NCBI RefSeq assembly: GCF_008632335.1
Contig: NZ_VWXX01000004.1
Coordinates: forward strand, 1 to 64,000
DNA length: 64,000 nt
Origin: Thiohalocapsa marina
Lineage (GTDB): Bacteria; Pseudomonadota; Gammaproteobacteria; Chromatiales; Chromatiaceae
Direction of reading: 5' to 3'
Part shown: positions 8,912-18,641 of the stretch, piece by piece
How positions within the stretch are numbered: position 1 is the first letter of the stretch
How the letters are laid out: each line of letters starts with the position of its first letter
Notes under the pieces: generated by a model
What the model was told of the DNA's origin: nothing
Databases searched by the model: none
What the model saw: only the letters and a program-made list of their open reading frames with translations
Program-made: the position numbers and the translations under genes

Positions 8912-9747
8912 AGGTCGCCGTCTTTTCCGACGTCCAGGCCAATCTGCCCGCCATGGAAGAGGCCCTGGCCCATATCGACGCCTGGGGCCCGGACATGGTG
9001 GTCATGGCCGGCGACCTGGTCAATCGTGGCCCGGACAGCCTCGGCTGCCTGATGCTGTTCGATCAGCGCCGTCGCGCCAGCGGCTGGCTGCCCGTCAACG
9101 GCAATCACGAGGTCTGGGTGCTGCGCTGCGGTGTCGAGCCACCGGTCTCCGTCGGCGAGCGCGACATCCGCCGCTTCACCGACTTTGCCTGGCGCCAGGT
9201 GGCCGAGCACGCCGACCTGCTGCGCGACTGGCCGGACCATCTCTGCCTGCATCCGCCCGGAGCCGCGGCCTGGCTGCATGTGACCCATGGCACCATGGCC
9301 GGCAACCGCGACGGCATCACCCCCAACACCAGCGACGAGTCCCTGGCCGGCAAGCTGCCCGAGGGGGTGGCCCTGTTCGTCTCCGGGCACACCCATCGGC
9401 CGCACCAGCGTCGCACCCAGGACATGGACGTGGTCAACGTCGGCTCGGTGGGCTCGCCCTTCGACGGTGACCCCCGCGGCAGCTACGGCCAGTTCACCTG
9501 GCAGGGCGGGCGCTGGCACAGCCGCATCGTGCGCTTCGCCTACGACCGCGCACGCGCGGAGCGCGACTTCGAGGACTCCGGTTTCCTCGACGAAGGCGGC
9601 CCACTGGCACACCTGATCTTCAGGGAGTGGCGCGACGCTCGACTGCTGATGGGGGGCTGGCGCCGGCAATACGAGCGCCTGGTCTACGCCGGCGAGATCG
9701 GCCTGCAGGACTCCATCGACCGCTACCTGCGCGCCGTCGAAGGCTGA
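8908..9747 (+). CDS. Calcineurin-like metallophosphoesterase
   Basis: A 279-residue protein of the YfcE-like metallophosphatase family. The metal-binding series is present: FSDVQAN (D-x-Q in place of the usual D-x-H), GDLVNRGPDS, NGNHE, a His in VTHGT and SGHTHRPH. The replacement of the first-motif His by Gln occurs in some family members. The C-terminal 70 residues are an Arg-rich helical extension. Substrate is unknown; phosphodiester or protein phosphate are both possible. Confidence 0.85.
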   Translation: MKVAVFSDVQANLPAMEEALAHIDAWGPDMVVMAGDLVNRGPDSLGCLMLFDQRRRASGWLPVNGNHEVWVLRCGVEPPVSVGERDIRRFTDFAWRQVAEHADLLRDWPDHLCLHPPGAAAWLHVTHGTMAGNRDGITPNTSDESLAGKLPEGVALFVSGHTHRPHQRRTQDMDVVNVGSVGSPFDGDPRGSYGQFTWQGGRWHSRIVRFAYDRARAERDFEDSGFLDEGGPLAHLIFREWRDARLLMGGWRRQYERLVYAGEIGLQDSIDRYLRAVEG

Positions 9748-9796
9748 GCAGATGCACGCATCGGCCCGCGAAGCGCGGAATGCCGCTCGCAACGGG

Positions 9797-9802
9797 TATA
9801 CT
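9797..9802 (+). promoter_or_regulatory. -10-like hexamer immediately before hslO
   Basis: TATACT ends 8 bases before the hslO ATG at 9811. If it is the working -10 box, transcription would start at or within a base or two of the ATG and the mRNA would be leaderless; no Shine-Dalgarno sequence is present. No good -35 box is visible. Confidence 0.35.
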
Positions 9803-9810
9803 GTGACCGC

Positions 9811-10686
9811 ATGACGATTCAACACGACAATCTCCACCGCTTCGTCTTCGAGCGCCTGGGCGTGCGCGGTGAACTGGCCTATCTGGACGCCACCTGGCAG
9901 GCGGTGCTGGAGCGACACCCCTACCCCGCCCCGGTGCAGCGCCCCCTGGGCGAGGCGCTGGCAGGAACGCTGCTGCTCACCGCCACGCTGAAATTCGAGG
10001 GCTCGCTGATCCTGCAGATCCAGGGTGACGGCCCCATCCGCTCGCTGGTGGCCCAGGCCACCCATGGTCGCACTGTGCGTGGTCTGGCGCGCTGGCACGA
10101 CCCGGTCACCGAAGGCACCCTGGCACAGCAATTCGGCGACGGCCGTCTGGTGCTGACCCTGGATCCCCTGCAAGGCGAGCGTTACCAGGGCATCGTGCCG
10201 CTGGAAGGCGACGGCATCGGCGCCGCCATCGAGGCCTATTTCGCCGGCTCCGAGCAACTGCCCACACGGCTCTGGCTGGCCGTCGACGGACAGCGGGCGG
10301 TGGGGCTGATGTTGCAACAGATGCCTGGCCCCCACGCCGACGAGGATGGCTGGAACCGCACCACCCTGCTGGCCGACACCGTGGAGGAACGCGAACTGCT
10401 GCAATTGCCGGTGACGGACCTGTTGCGTCGACTGTTCCACGAGGAAGACGTCCGGCTGTTCGAGCCGGAGCCCGTGGCCTTTCGCTGCAGCTGCTCCCGC
10501 ACCCGCATCGCCGACACCCTGCGTGCCCTCGGCCCGGGCGAGGTGGACGCCATCATCGCCGAACGGGGCCATGTGAACGTGACCTGCGAATTCTGCAACC
10601 GCGACTATAGCTTCGACCCGGTCGACGCCCGCGAGCTGTTCACCAATGCCGTGGTGCCGTCGGACGCCAGCACCCTGCAGCACTGA
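9811..10686 (+). CDS. hslO: Redox-regulated chaperone Hsp33
   Basis: A 291-residue holdase chaperone activated by oxidation. The N-terminal substrate-binding core is followed by the C-terminal zinc switch with four cysteines: CSC in FRCSCSRTRI near residue 230 and CEFC in NVTCEFCNRDY near residue 260. Those cysteines bind zinc when reduced and form disulfides under oxidative stress. Length matches the family. There is no Shine-Dalgarno sequence before the ATG. Confidence 0.95.
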   Translation: MTIQHDNLHRFVFERLGVRGELAYLDATWQAVLERHPYPAPVQRPLGEALAGTLLLTATLKFEGSLILQIQGDGPIRSLVAQATHGRTVRGLARWHDPVTEGTLAQQFGDGRLVLTLDPLQGERYQGIVPLEGDGIGAAIEAYFAGSEQLPTRLWLAVDGQRAVGLMLQQMPGPHADEDGWNRTTLLADTVEERELLQLPVTDLLRRLFHEEDVRLFEPEPVAFRCSCSRTRIADTLRALGPGEVDAIIAERGHVNVTCEFCNRDYSFDPVDARELFTNAVVPSDASTLQH

Positions 10687-11379
<693 letters not shown>

Positions 11380-11419
11380 GCCCCGCACACCACAGGGCGG
11401 ACCCGGGCGTTAACAAATC

Positions 11420-12247
11420 GTGAACCAATTGGCACTGGCGCTGCGGCTGCCTGAGCCCGGGGGCTTCGAGCGCTTCGTCGCCGACGGCAACGCCGAGCCC
11501 CTCGCCGCGCTACAGGCCTGGGCCGCCGCCGAGGGCCAGCGCTACCTCTACCTGCACGGCCCTGCCGGCAGCGGTAAGAGTCACCTGTTGCAGGCTGCTT
11601 GCCGTGCCGTCGCAGACCGCGGCGGCAGCACCATCTATCTACCGCTGGACCAGCCCGACCTGTTGCCGGCCATCCTCGAAGACCTGGAACAATGCAGCGC
11701 GGTGGTCATCGACGCCATCGACCAGAAGGCCGGCGATGCCGTCTGGGAGCGCGGCCTGTTCGACCTGTACAACCGCCTGCAGGAACGCAACCGCCGGCTG
11801 CTGGTGGCGGCCCGGGTGCCGCCAACCAATCTAGGGCTGGGCCTGCCGGACCTCAGATCGCGACTGAGCGCGGGCGCCGCCTATGCCCTGCGCGCGCTGG
11901 ACGAGACCGGCTGCGCCCGCCTGCTGCAGCGTGGCGCCCGCCAGCACGGCCTGCTGCTGGATGACGCGGCGGTGAGCTACATCCTCAACCGCTGCCCGCG
12001 GAACCCGGCGGCGCTGTGGCGGCTGCTGGCGGATCTGGACCGCCTGTCGCTGGAACGACAGCGGGCCCTGACCGTCCGCGCCATCGGCGATCTGCTCGGT
12101 CTGCGCCCACCCGCCGCCGGGCGTACCACCGACGGGATAGGCAGCGCCCCCGATCTGGGCGACAATAGTGCCGGCGGGCAAGGCCAGCCCCAGAACCAGA
12201 ACGACAGCCGTCTCGAAAACCAGCGCGACAGCCAGGTCAACGCCTGA
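11420..12247 (+). CDS. hda: DnaA regulatory inactivator Hda, with a long polar C-terminal tail
   Basis: A 275-residue AAA+ protein, longer than the usual ~230. It starts from GTG with [12 protein letters not shown], whose QLALAL resembles the QL[S/D]LPL clamp-binding motif that tethers Hda to DnaN. Walker A is complete ([13 protein letters not shown]), and Walker B is AVVIDAID. In complex with the loaded clamp, Hda triggers hydrolysis of DnaA-ATP and prevents re-initiation. The last ~45 residues are Gln/Asn/Ser-rich and look disordered; no other Hda domain covers them. No clear Shine-Dalgarno sequence precedes the GTG. Confidence 0.88.
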   Translation: MNQLALALRLPEPGGFERFVADGNAEPLAALQAWAAAEGQRYLYLHGPAGSGKSHLLQAACRAVADRGGSTIYLPLDQPDLLPAILEDLEQCSAVVIDAIDQKAGDAVWERGLFDLYNRLQERNRRLLVAARVPPTNLGLGLPDLRSRLSAGAAYALRALDETGCARLLQRGARQHGLLLDDAAVSYILNRCPRNPAALWRLLADLDRLSLERQRALTVRAIGDLLGLRPPAAGRTTDGIGSAPDLGDNSAGGQGQPQNQNDSRLENQRDSQVNA

Positions 12248-12309
12248 TCCGCTCACCCGCCAGACCCGCCCCAGCGATCCACAGAGGCCCCGTACAGGAC
12301 ACGCATCCC

Positions 12310-12894
12310 ATGGTGTTGATGATCGACAACTACGACTCCTTCACCTACAACCTGGTGCAATATCTGGGCGAACTGGGGGCCGAGGTGCTGGTGCGGCGCA
12401 ATGACGAGCTCACCGTGGACGAGGCGCTGGCCCTGCACCCGCAGCGGCTGGTCATCTCGCCGGGGCCCTGCACACCCAACGAGGCAGGCATCTCGGTGGC
12501 GCTGATCCGGGCCGCCGCCGGACGGCTGCCGATCCTGGGGGTCTGTCTGGGCCACCAGTCCATCGGTCAGGCCTTCGGCGCCAACATCGTCAAGGCGCAT
12601 GCGGTGATGCACGGCAAGACCTCGCCGATTCATCATGCCGGCGTCGGCGTCTTCGCCGGGCTGGAAAACCCGTTCCAGGCGACGCGCTACCATTCGCTGG
12701 TGATCGACGCAGACACCCTGCCGCCGACGCTGGAGGTCACCGCCTGGACCCTGACCGCCGATGGCCGGCGCGACGCGATCATGGGCATTCGCCACCGCGA
12801 ATTGCCGATCCAGGGCATGCAGTTTCACCCGGAGTCCATCCTCACCCGCCACGGCCACGCGCTGCTGAAGAACTTCCTGGCCGACGCGCCCTGA
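12310..12894 (+). CDS. trpG: Anthranilate synthase component II (glutamine amidotransferase)
   Basis: A 194-residue class I glutamine amidotransferase supplying ammonia to TrpE, or to PabB if shared with folate synthesis. The nucleophile Cys lies in [14 protein letters not shown], and the His/Glu pair in [29 protein letters not shown] is a typical start. It heads trpGDC; trpE is not in this window, as in pseudomonads where trpE is separate. Confidence 0.95.
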   Translation: MVLMIDNYDSFTYNLVQYLGELGAEVLVRRNDELTVDEALALHPQRLVISPGPCTPNEAGISVALIRAAAGRLPILGVCLGHQSIGQAFGANIVKAHAVMHGKTSPIHHAGVGVFAGLENPFQATRYHSLVIDADTLPPTLEVTAWTLTADGRRDAIMGIRHRELPIQGMQFHPESILTRHGHALLKNFLADAP

Positions 12895-12972
12895 ATCCAG
12901 ACGGCCCCGATCGGCGCCCGACTCGGCCCCCCGTTCGACATCGCTCACTCGCTATTTCCCATTCGATACCAA

Positions 12973-13992
12973 ATGGACATCAAGCAAGCCATCAACCACG
13001 CTATCGCGGGCCACGATCTCGACAGCGACGACATGACCGCGGTCATGCAGAGCATCATGACCGGCGGCGCCACATCGGCCCAGATCGCCGGCTTTCTGGT
13101 GGCGCTGCGGCTCAAGGGCGAGACCGTGACCGAGATCGCCGCTGCGGCGGGCGTCATGCGCCAACTGGCCACTGGCGTCAATATCGCCGGACTGGCCCAC
13201 GCCGTGGACATCGTCGGCACCGGCGGCGACTGCTCAGGCACCTTCAATATCTCCACCACCAGCATGTTCGTCGCCGCCGCGGCGGGCTGCCATGTGGCCA
13301 AACACGGCAACCGCTCGGTGTCATCGAAGTCCGGCAGCGCCGACGTGCTGGATGCTGCCGGCATCCGCCTGGACCTGACGCCGGACCAGGTAGAGCGCTG
13401 TGTGCGCGAGGTCGGCGTGGGCTTCATGTTCGCGCCGGCGCACCACAGCGCCATGAAGCATGCCATCGGCCCCCGGCGGGAACTGGGCGTGCGTACCATC
13501 TTCAACGTGCTCGGGCCGCTGACCAATCCCGCCGGCGTGCCGAACATGGTGCTCGGCGTCTTCAGTCGCGAACTGCTGCGGCCGCTGGCGGAGGTGCTGC
13601 AACGGCTGGGCGCCCGCCATGTGCTGGTGGTGCACGCCCGCGACGGCCTGGACGAGATCAGCATCAGCGAGCGCACCGACGTGGCGGAACTCAAGGACGG
13701 GCGCATCGACCTCTACAGCATCGCCCCCGAGGACTTCGGCCTGCAGCGCGCCGACCTCGACACGATCCGCGTGGACGGCCCGGAACAGAGCCTGCGACTG
13801 CTGCAGGGCGTGCTCGACAACCAGCCCGGGCCGGCGCGGGACGTCGTGGTGCTGAATGCCGGGGCCGCCATCCATGCCGCCGGCATCACCGCCAACCTGG
13901 CCGAAGGCGTCGCCCGGGCCGGCGATGTCATCGCCAATGGTCAGGCCCGGGAACGCTTCGATGCCCTGGTGCGACTGACCCAGAACCTGTGA
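12973..13992 (+). CDS. trpD: Anthranilate phosphoribosyltransferase
   Basis: A 339-residue enzyme transferring phosphoribose from PRPP to anthranilate in tryptophan synthesis. The PRPP loop [17 protein letters not shown] and the [19 protein letters not shown] segment are diagnostic. [11 protein letters not shown] completes the family pattern. It is normal in length and lies 78 bases after trpG. Confidence 0.96.
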   Translation: MDIKQAINHAIAGHDLDSDDMTAVMQSIMTGGATSAQIAGFLVALRLKGETVTEIAAAAGVMRQLATGVNIAGLAHAVDIVGTGGDCSGTFNISTTSMFVAAAAGCHVAKHGNRSVSSKSGSADVLDAAGIRLDLTPDQVERCVREVGVGFMFAPAHHSAMKHAIGPRRELGVRTIFNVLGPLTNPAGVPNMVLGVFSRELLRPLAEVLQRLGARHVLVVHARDGLDEISISERTDVAELKDGRIDLYSIAPEDFGLQRADLDTIRVDGPEQSLRLLQGVLDNQPGPARDVVVLNAGAAIHAAGITANLAEGVARAGDVIANGQARERFDALVRLTQNL

Positions 13993-14063
13993 CCCAATTC
14001 GCAGACTCTTCTCCAAACCAGTGCGCAGACAGCCGAGTCAGCCAAGTTAGCCGAGTGGACAGC

Positions 14064-14867
14064 ATGAGCGACACCCCGGACATCCTGCAGAAGATCGTGC
14101 GACGCAAGCGCGAGGAGATCGCGGAACGGGCCGAACACCGCCCCCTGGCGGCACTGGCCGACGGCCTGGCGCAGGCGCCAGCCACCCGCGGTTTTGCCGA
14201 TGCCCTGCAGGCAAAGGTGCAGGCGGGGCTGCCGGCGGTCATCGCCGAGATCAAGAAGGCCAGCCCGAGCAAAGGGCTGCTGCGGCCGGACTTCCGTCCG
14301 GCGGAGATCGCCCGATCCTACGCCCGTAGCGGTGCCGCCTGCCTGTCGGTGCTGACCGACGTGGACTTCTTCCAGGGGGCCGACGCCTATCTGGCACAGG
14401 CCCGGGAGGCCTGCGCGCTGCCGGTGATCCGCAAGGACTTCATCATCGACCCGTACCAGGTCTACGAGGCCCGCGCCATCGGCGCCGACTGCATCCTGCT
14501 CATCGTCGCCTGCCTCGACGACGCCGAACTCAAGGCGCTGAACACGCTGGCGCGGCAGCTGGGGCTCGATGTACTGATGGAGGTGCACGACGGCGCCGAA
14601 CTGGAGCGCGCCCTGGCCCTGCCCGGTCGGCTCATCGGCATCAACAACCGCAATCTGCGCACCTTCGAGGTCAGCCTGGACACCACGCTAGATCTGCTGG
14701 CGCGCATCCCGGATGACCGTCTGCTGGTGACCGAAAGCGGCATTCACAGCCGCCACGATGTCGCCCGCATGCGCAGCCATGGGGTCAATGCCTTCCTGGT
14801 CGGCGAGGCCTTCATGGTCGCGCCGGACCCCGGGGAGGCGCTCGCCCGCCTGTTCGGCGAGACCTGA
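14064..14867 (+). CDS. trpC: Indole-3-glycerol phosphate synthase
   Basis: A 267-residue TIM-barrel enzyme closing the indole ring. [56 protein letters not shown] and [11 protein letters not shown] carry the catalytic lysines and glutamates. I chose the ATG at 14064 ([12 protein letters not shown]). A GTG at 13989 overlapping the trpD stop would add a poorly conserved 25 residues, although that overlap could couple translation. Confidence 0.95.
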   Translation: MSDTPDILQKIVRRKREEIAERAEHRPLAALADGLAQAPATRGFADALQAKVQAGLPAVIAEIKKASPSKGLLRPDFRPAEIARSYARSGAACLSVLTDVDFFQGADAYLAQAREACALPVIRKDFIIDPYQVYEARAIGADCILLIVACLDDAELKALNTLARQLGLDVLMEVHDGAELERALALPGRLIGINNRNLRTFEVSLDTTLDLLARIPDDRLLVTESGIHSRHDVARMRSHGVNAFLVGEAFMVAPDPGEALARLFGET

Positions 14868-14937
14868 ACCGACCAACCCGGCCTGACCTGATCAGCCGCA
14901 GCACCATTCACAGCATCCGCACACCACCCGAGCGATC

Positions 14938-15354
14938 ATGAAAGCACGCATCAAATGGATCGAAGGCACCGCCATGCTGGGCGAATCCGGCAGCGGCCAC
15001 GGGGTGGTCATGGATGGGCCACCAGACCTGGGCGGCCGCAACCTGGGCGTCCGCCCGATGGAGATGCTGCTGCTCGGCATGGGCGGCTGCACCCAGTTCG
15101 ACGTGCTGCTGATACTGCGGCGGGCCAGACAGCAGGTGACGGACTGCGTGGTGGAACTAGAGGCGGAACGCGCCGATACCGATCCCAAGGTGTTCACCCG
15201 CATCCATGCCCATTTCATCGTCACCGGCCACGCGCTCAACGAACGCCAGGTGGCCCGGGCCATCCAGCTCAGCGCGGAAAAGTACTGCTCCGCCTCCATC
15301 ATGCTCGGCGCCAGCGCCACGGTCACCCACGACTACGAAATTCGCGATGTCTGA
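14938..15354 (+). CDS. OsmC-family protein
   Basis: A 138-residue OsmC/Ohr-fold protein, closest in pattern to the YhfA branch. It has the two conserved cysteines, in MGGCTQFDVL and EKYCSASIML, that act on peroxides in characterised members. In Pseudomonas the equivalent gene follows trpC and the crp-like gene vfr; here it follows trpC directly. Its end overlaps the next gene by 8 bases. Confidence 0.88.
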   Translation: MKARIKWIEGTAMLGESGSGHGVVMDGPPDLGGRNLGVRPMEMLLLGMGGCTQFDVLLILRRARQQVTDCVVELEAERADTDPKVFTRIHAHFIVTGHALNERQVARAIQLSAEKYCSASIMLGASATVTHDYEIRDV

Positions 15355-16933
15355 GGCCGCCGCCTTCGACGCCCTGGTCGAGGAATTCTTTTCCGTCTGG
15401 TTCCGCTTCCATCCGCTGGCGGCGGTACACAGCGGCCGCGGCACGGCCGGCTCGCTGCTGCCCCTGCACACCGACGACGATCAAGCGGCGCTGGCGGGCT
15501 GGCTGGAGACCCTGATCGTCGCCCTGGAGGAACTGGACTTCAACGCCCTGGACCAGGACCGGCAACTGGACCTGGAACTGCTGTTTGCGCTGGCCACCGT
15601 CGAGCACCGCGAACTGCTCGAGCGGGACTGGCGCCACCGCGACCCCGCGCGCTTCCTGCCGCTGGCCGCAATCCACCGCCTGACGCTGCTGCGCCCGCCC
15701 GACCTGCGCGCGGCCCTGGGTACCCTGCTGGCCGATCTGCCGGACTACCTGCTGCAGGCCATGGCCCAGCTCAGGCCTATGGCTGCGCTGGTCTCGCCGG
15801 TACTGGCCCGGGCCGCCATGGCCGCCGCCGAGGATGGTCGTCTCTACCTGCGGGCGCTGGGCAATAGCCGCTGGCTCAAGGACCAGTGCGGCACCGGCTG
15901 CGCGCTGGCGGCGCAGGCCGAGATCGCTGGCGAGGCGCTGGCGCACTATGCCGACGCCATCCGCCACGATCTGCTACCGCAGGCCGTGGGCAGCGCCGCC
16001 TGCGGCGCGGCGCACCTGCGCCTGCGGCTGCAGCGGCGCCACCAGCTGGACCTGGATCCCATGACCTGCGCCCCCTGGCTGGACGACCTGGCGCAGCAGT
16101 GCGAGCAGACCGATCCCGCTCCGGCGGCGGGACAATCCCACACCCAGGCCAGCCGGCTGCGCGATGCCCTGGGCGCGGAGAACCGCGGCTGGCTGGCGCA
16201 CCTGCGACAGCGCGGGCTGTTCCACCTGCCGGCCGCACCGCTGCACGTGGCCGGCGGTCCGGTGTGTCCCCGATCCGCCGGTTACACCATCGACTACGTG
16301 GCAAACCCCGCCAAGGCCGAGGGCTGGCTCTATGTGCCGGACACCCTGAACGGCTGCGCCGTGCCGCCGACACCCGGCGAGGTCCGCGCCCGCGCGCTGC
16401 ATCTGGGCTGGGGCGGCACCCATGCCCTGGCCTTCAGTGGTGGCGACGCGGCGCGGTCGCTGCCGCGCCGGCATGCCGACGGCCACAGCCTGTCCGGCGG
16501 CTGGAGCCTGTACCTGGACCGGCTCCTGTTCGAGACCGCCGACGCCCGGCCGGACGACCGCGCAGCGGCCCTGCAGCGGCGTCGGCTGGCAGTAGCGCTG
16601 GCGCGCATCGACCTGGAATTGCACTGCGACATCATCGACGCGGACAAGGCCGCCCATCGGCTGCAGCGCTTCATGCCGGATACCGACCGCGCGCTGCGGC
16701 AGCTGGCGCGGCTGATCCAGCAGCCGGGAGAGGCCCTGGCCGCGGTGCTCGGCTGGCGTCTGATCGAGGCTGCCGCCGACAGCCGCGCGGACGACAGCGC
16801 GCTGTCACCGCGACAACTGCATGATGGCCTGCTCGGACAGGGTCCGATCCCGCTGCCCCTGGCCATGCGACGCGCCTTCGGCGATGCGCACTGGAAGCGG
16901 ATCTTCGAACGGCTGCAACCGACGCCGACCTAA
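15347..16933 (+). CDS. DUF885-family protein with degenerate metal site
   Basis: A 528-residue protein whose C-terminal third follows the DUF885 pattern: QPGEALAAVLGWRLIEAA and LHDGLLGQGPIPLPLAMRRAFG. In catalytic members a HExxPGHH motif is expected; here the aligned stretch is HLGWGGTH (residues 352-359), so the Glu and one His are lost. The usual F-x-EGW is also altered, to LSGGW. It is therefore likely a non-hydrolytic relative, unless the alignment is wrong. No signal peptide is visible, so it is probably cytoplasmic. Its start overlaps the osmC-like gene by 8 bases, suggesting cotranslation. Confidence 0.7.
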   Translation: MSEAAAFDALVEEFFSVWFRFHPLAAVHSGRGTAGSLLPLHTDDDQAALAGWLETLIVALEELDFNALDQDRQLDLELLFALATVEHRELLERDWRHRDPARFLPLAAIHRLTLLRPPDLRAALGTLLADLPDYLLQAMAQLRPMAALVSPVLARAAMAAAEDGRLYLRALGNSRWLKDQCGTGCALAAQAEIAGEALAHYADAIRHDLLPQAVGSAACGAAHLRLRLQRRHQLDLDPMTCAPWLDDLAQQCEQTDPAPAAGQSHTQASRLRDALGAENRGWLAHLRQRGLFHLPAAPLHVAGGPVCPRSAGYTIDYVANPAKAEGWLYVPDTLNGCAVPPTPGEVRARALHLGWGGTHALAFSGGDAARSLPRRHADGHSLSGGWSLYLDRLLFETADARPDDRAAALQRRRLAVALARIDLELHCDIIDADKAAHRLQRFMPDTDRALRQLARLIQQPGEALAAVLGWRLIEAAADSRADDSALSPRQLHDGLLGQGPIPLPLAMRRAFGDAHWKRIFERLQPTPT

Positions 16934-16959
16934 GACGCCGAACCAGGACGCCGAACCAG
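16934..16959. repeat. 13-bp perfect tandem duplication
   Basis: GACGCCGAACCAG occurs twice in tandem (16934-16946, 16947-16959), directly after the stop of the DUF885 gene and upstream of speD. It may simply be a recent slippage event. Confidence 0.8.
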
Positions 16960-17033
16960 GGACCACCGGACGCCCTGCGCGCGCGCATCGGAAAAAAAGT
17001 TGTCCCGGACGCGCAAACAACCCTGTTTTCTGG

Positions 17034-17062
17034 TTGAAAATTCCTCCAGCTCGGCGTAGCGT
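17034..17062 (+). promoter_or_regulatory. Candidate sigma-70 promoter for speD
   Basis: TTGAAA (17034-17039), 17-bp spacer, TAGCGT (17057-17062), followed by a clear ribosome site AGGAGGT at 17078-17084 and the speD ATG at 17096. The -35 is good and the -10 mediocre. Confidence 0.45.
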
Positions 17063-17095
17063 GCGCAGCCTAATGTTAGGAGGTACCGCACCAGA

Positions 17096-17935
17096 ATGCC
17101 TACGCCGTCCAAGCGACTGAAGCTGCATGGCTTCAACAATCTCACCAAGTCGCTGAGCTTCAATATCTACGACATCTGCTACACGGATTCACCGGAGCAG
17201 CGCGCCGCCTACATCGAGTACATCGACGAGGCCTACAATGCCGAGCGCCTGACCGGGATCCTGACCGATGTGGCCAACATCATCGGCGCCAACATCCTGA
17301 ACATCGCACGTCAGGACTACGACCCACAGGGCGCGTCGGTGACCATGCTGATCGCCGAGGAACACCCGGCCGAGGATGTGTCGAATACGCCGACGCCGGG
17401 GCCACTGCCGGATGCGGTGGTCGGCCACCTGGACAAGAGCCACATCACGGTACACACCTATCCGGAGAGCCACCCCGACAGCGGCATCAGCACCTTCCGG
17501 GCGGACATCGATGTCTCCACCTGCGGCCTGATCTCGCCGCTGAAGGCGCTCAATTATCTGATCCATGCGCTGGAATCGGACATCGTGATCATGGATTACC
17601 GGGTACGCGGCTTCACCCGCGACATCCGTGGCCGCAAGCACTTCATCGACCACAACATCAGCTCGATCCAGAATTATCTGTCGCGGGACACGAAAAACCG
17701 CTTCCAGATGATCGACGTGAACGTCTACCAGGAGAACATCTTCCACACCAAGATGGTGGTGGACGATTTCAACCTCGACGACTACCTGTTCTGCGTCAAG
17801 TCGTCCGACCTGTCGGACAAGGAGTACCGGCGCATCCATCGCCTGGTGCGCCGCGAGATGATGGAGATCTTCTACGGCCGCAACCTGGGCCGGGACATCG
17901 CCGGCTGGAACCTGAAGGCGGGTCGCCGGGGCTGA
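17096..17935 (+). CDS. speD: S-adenosylmethionine decarboxylase proenzyme (bacterial long form)
   Basis: A 279-residue pyruvoyl enzyme making decarboxylated SAM, the aminopropyl donor for spermidine synthase (speE lies at 30.1 kb). Autocleavage is expected between Lys114 and Ser115 in [12 protein letters not shown], where the Ser becomes the pyruvoyl group. [20 protein letters not shown] and the [20 protein letters not shown] segment are typical of the E. coli-type enzyme. A strong AGGAGGT ribosome site precedes it. Confidence 0.95.
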   Translation: MPTPSKRLKLHGFNNLTKSLSFNIYDICYTDSPEQRAAYIEYIDEAYNAERLTGILTDVANIIGANILNIARQDYDPQGASVTMLIAEEHPAEDVSNTPTPGPLPDAVVGHLDKSHITVHTYPESHPDSGISTFRADIDVSTCGLISPLKALNYLIHALESDIVIMDYRVRGFTRDIRGRKHFIDHNISSIQNYLSRDTKNRFQMIDVNVYQENIFHTKMVVDDFNLDDYLFCVKSSDLSDKEYRRIHRLVRREMMEIFYGRNLGRDIAGWNLKAGRRG

Positions 17936-17968
17936 CCGGTCGGCTCAGCCAGTCGACTATCCGGGATC

Positions 17969-18613
17969 TCAGAGCCAGTAGACACCCCGGGTCATCACCT
18001 TCGCCACCGCCTTCATCGCCAGCTTGACCGGCGCCGGCAAGGGGGCGCCACCGGCGTCGTGGGCGACGTCCGCGTGGTGCATCTCGTCGGCCTTCATCTG
18101 CTCCAGGATCGCGCGGGTGCGCTGGTCGTCCGCGGGGACCTGGGCGATGTGCTCATCCAGGTGGTCCTCCACCTGACGCTCGGTTTCCACCACGAAGCCA
18201 AGACTCCAGTGATCGCCGGCGAGACCAGCGGCCGTGCCCATGGCAAAGGAGCCGGCATACCAGAACGGATTGAGCAGGCTCTTGCGCCCGCCCAGTTCCT
18301 CGATGCGCTGCTCGCACCAGGCCAGGTGGTCGTTTTCCTCCCGCGCGGAACGCTCCAGGCGCTCGCGCACCTGCGGATCCCGCGCCGTCAGCGCCTGGGC
18401 CTGGTACAGGGCCTGGGCGCAGATCTCGCCGGTGTGGTTGATGCGCATCAGCCGCCCGATGTGGCGGCGCTCGTCATCGCTGAGATCCACCTCCTCGAAA
18501 TGCGCCGCGGGATTGCGCCGCTCGGTAACCATAGGCCGGCCGAACAGGGTGCGCACGGCCTGGTCCAGGTTGACGAGAGCTCGGTCTGCCAGCGAATAGT
18601 GACGTTCGGACAT
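17969..18613 (-). CDS. coq7: 3-demethoxyubiquinol 3-hydroxylase Coq7
   Basis: A 214-residue di-iron monooxygenase of ubiquinone synthesis, peripheral on the inner membrane. The ligand motifs are visible: RINHTGEICAQALYQ, EENDHLAWCEQRI, VETERQVEDHLDEH and MKADEMHHADVA. I chose the ATG at 18613 because MSERHYSLADRALVNLDQAV matches family N termini. It converges on speD with a 33-base gap; speD-coq7 adjacency is also found in Pseudomonas. Confidence 0.95.
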   Translation of the reverse strand: MSERHYSLADRALVNLDQAVRTLFGRPMVTERRNPAAHFEEVDLSDDERRHIGRLMRINHTGEICAQALYQAQALTARDPQVRERLERSAREENDHLAWCEQRIEELGGRKSLLNPFWYAGSFAMGTAAGLAGDHWSLGFVVETERQVEDHLDEHIAQVPADDQRTRAILEQMKADEMHHADVAHDAGGAPLPAPVKLAMKAVAKVMTRGVYWL

Positions 18614-18641
18614 GATCTTCTCTTCCCTTTCCTCAGCGAAA

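Noticed and set aside
13989-14063. Alternative GTG start for trpC overlapping the trpD stop
   Set aside because: It would add 25 residues not typical of TrpC, and a good ATG with family-like N terminus lies at 14064.
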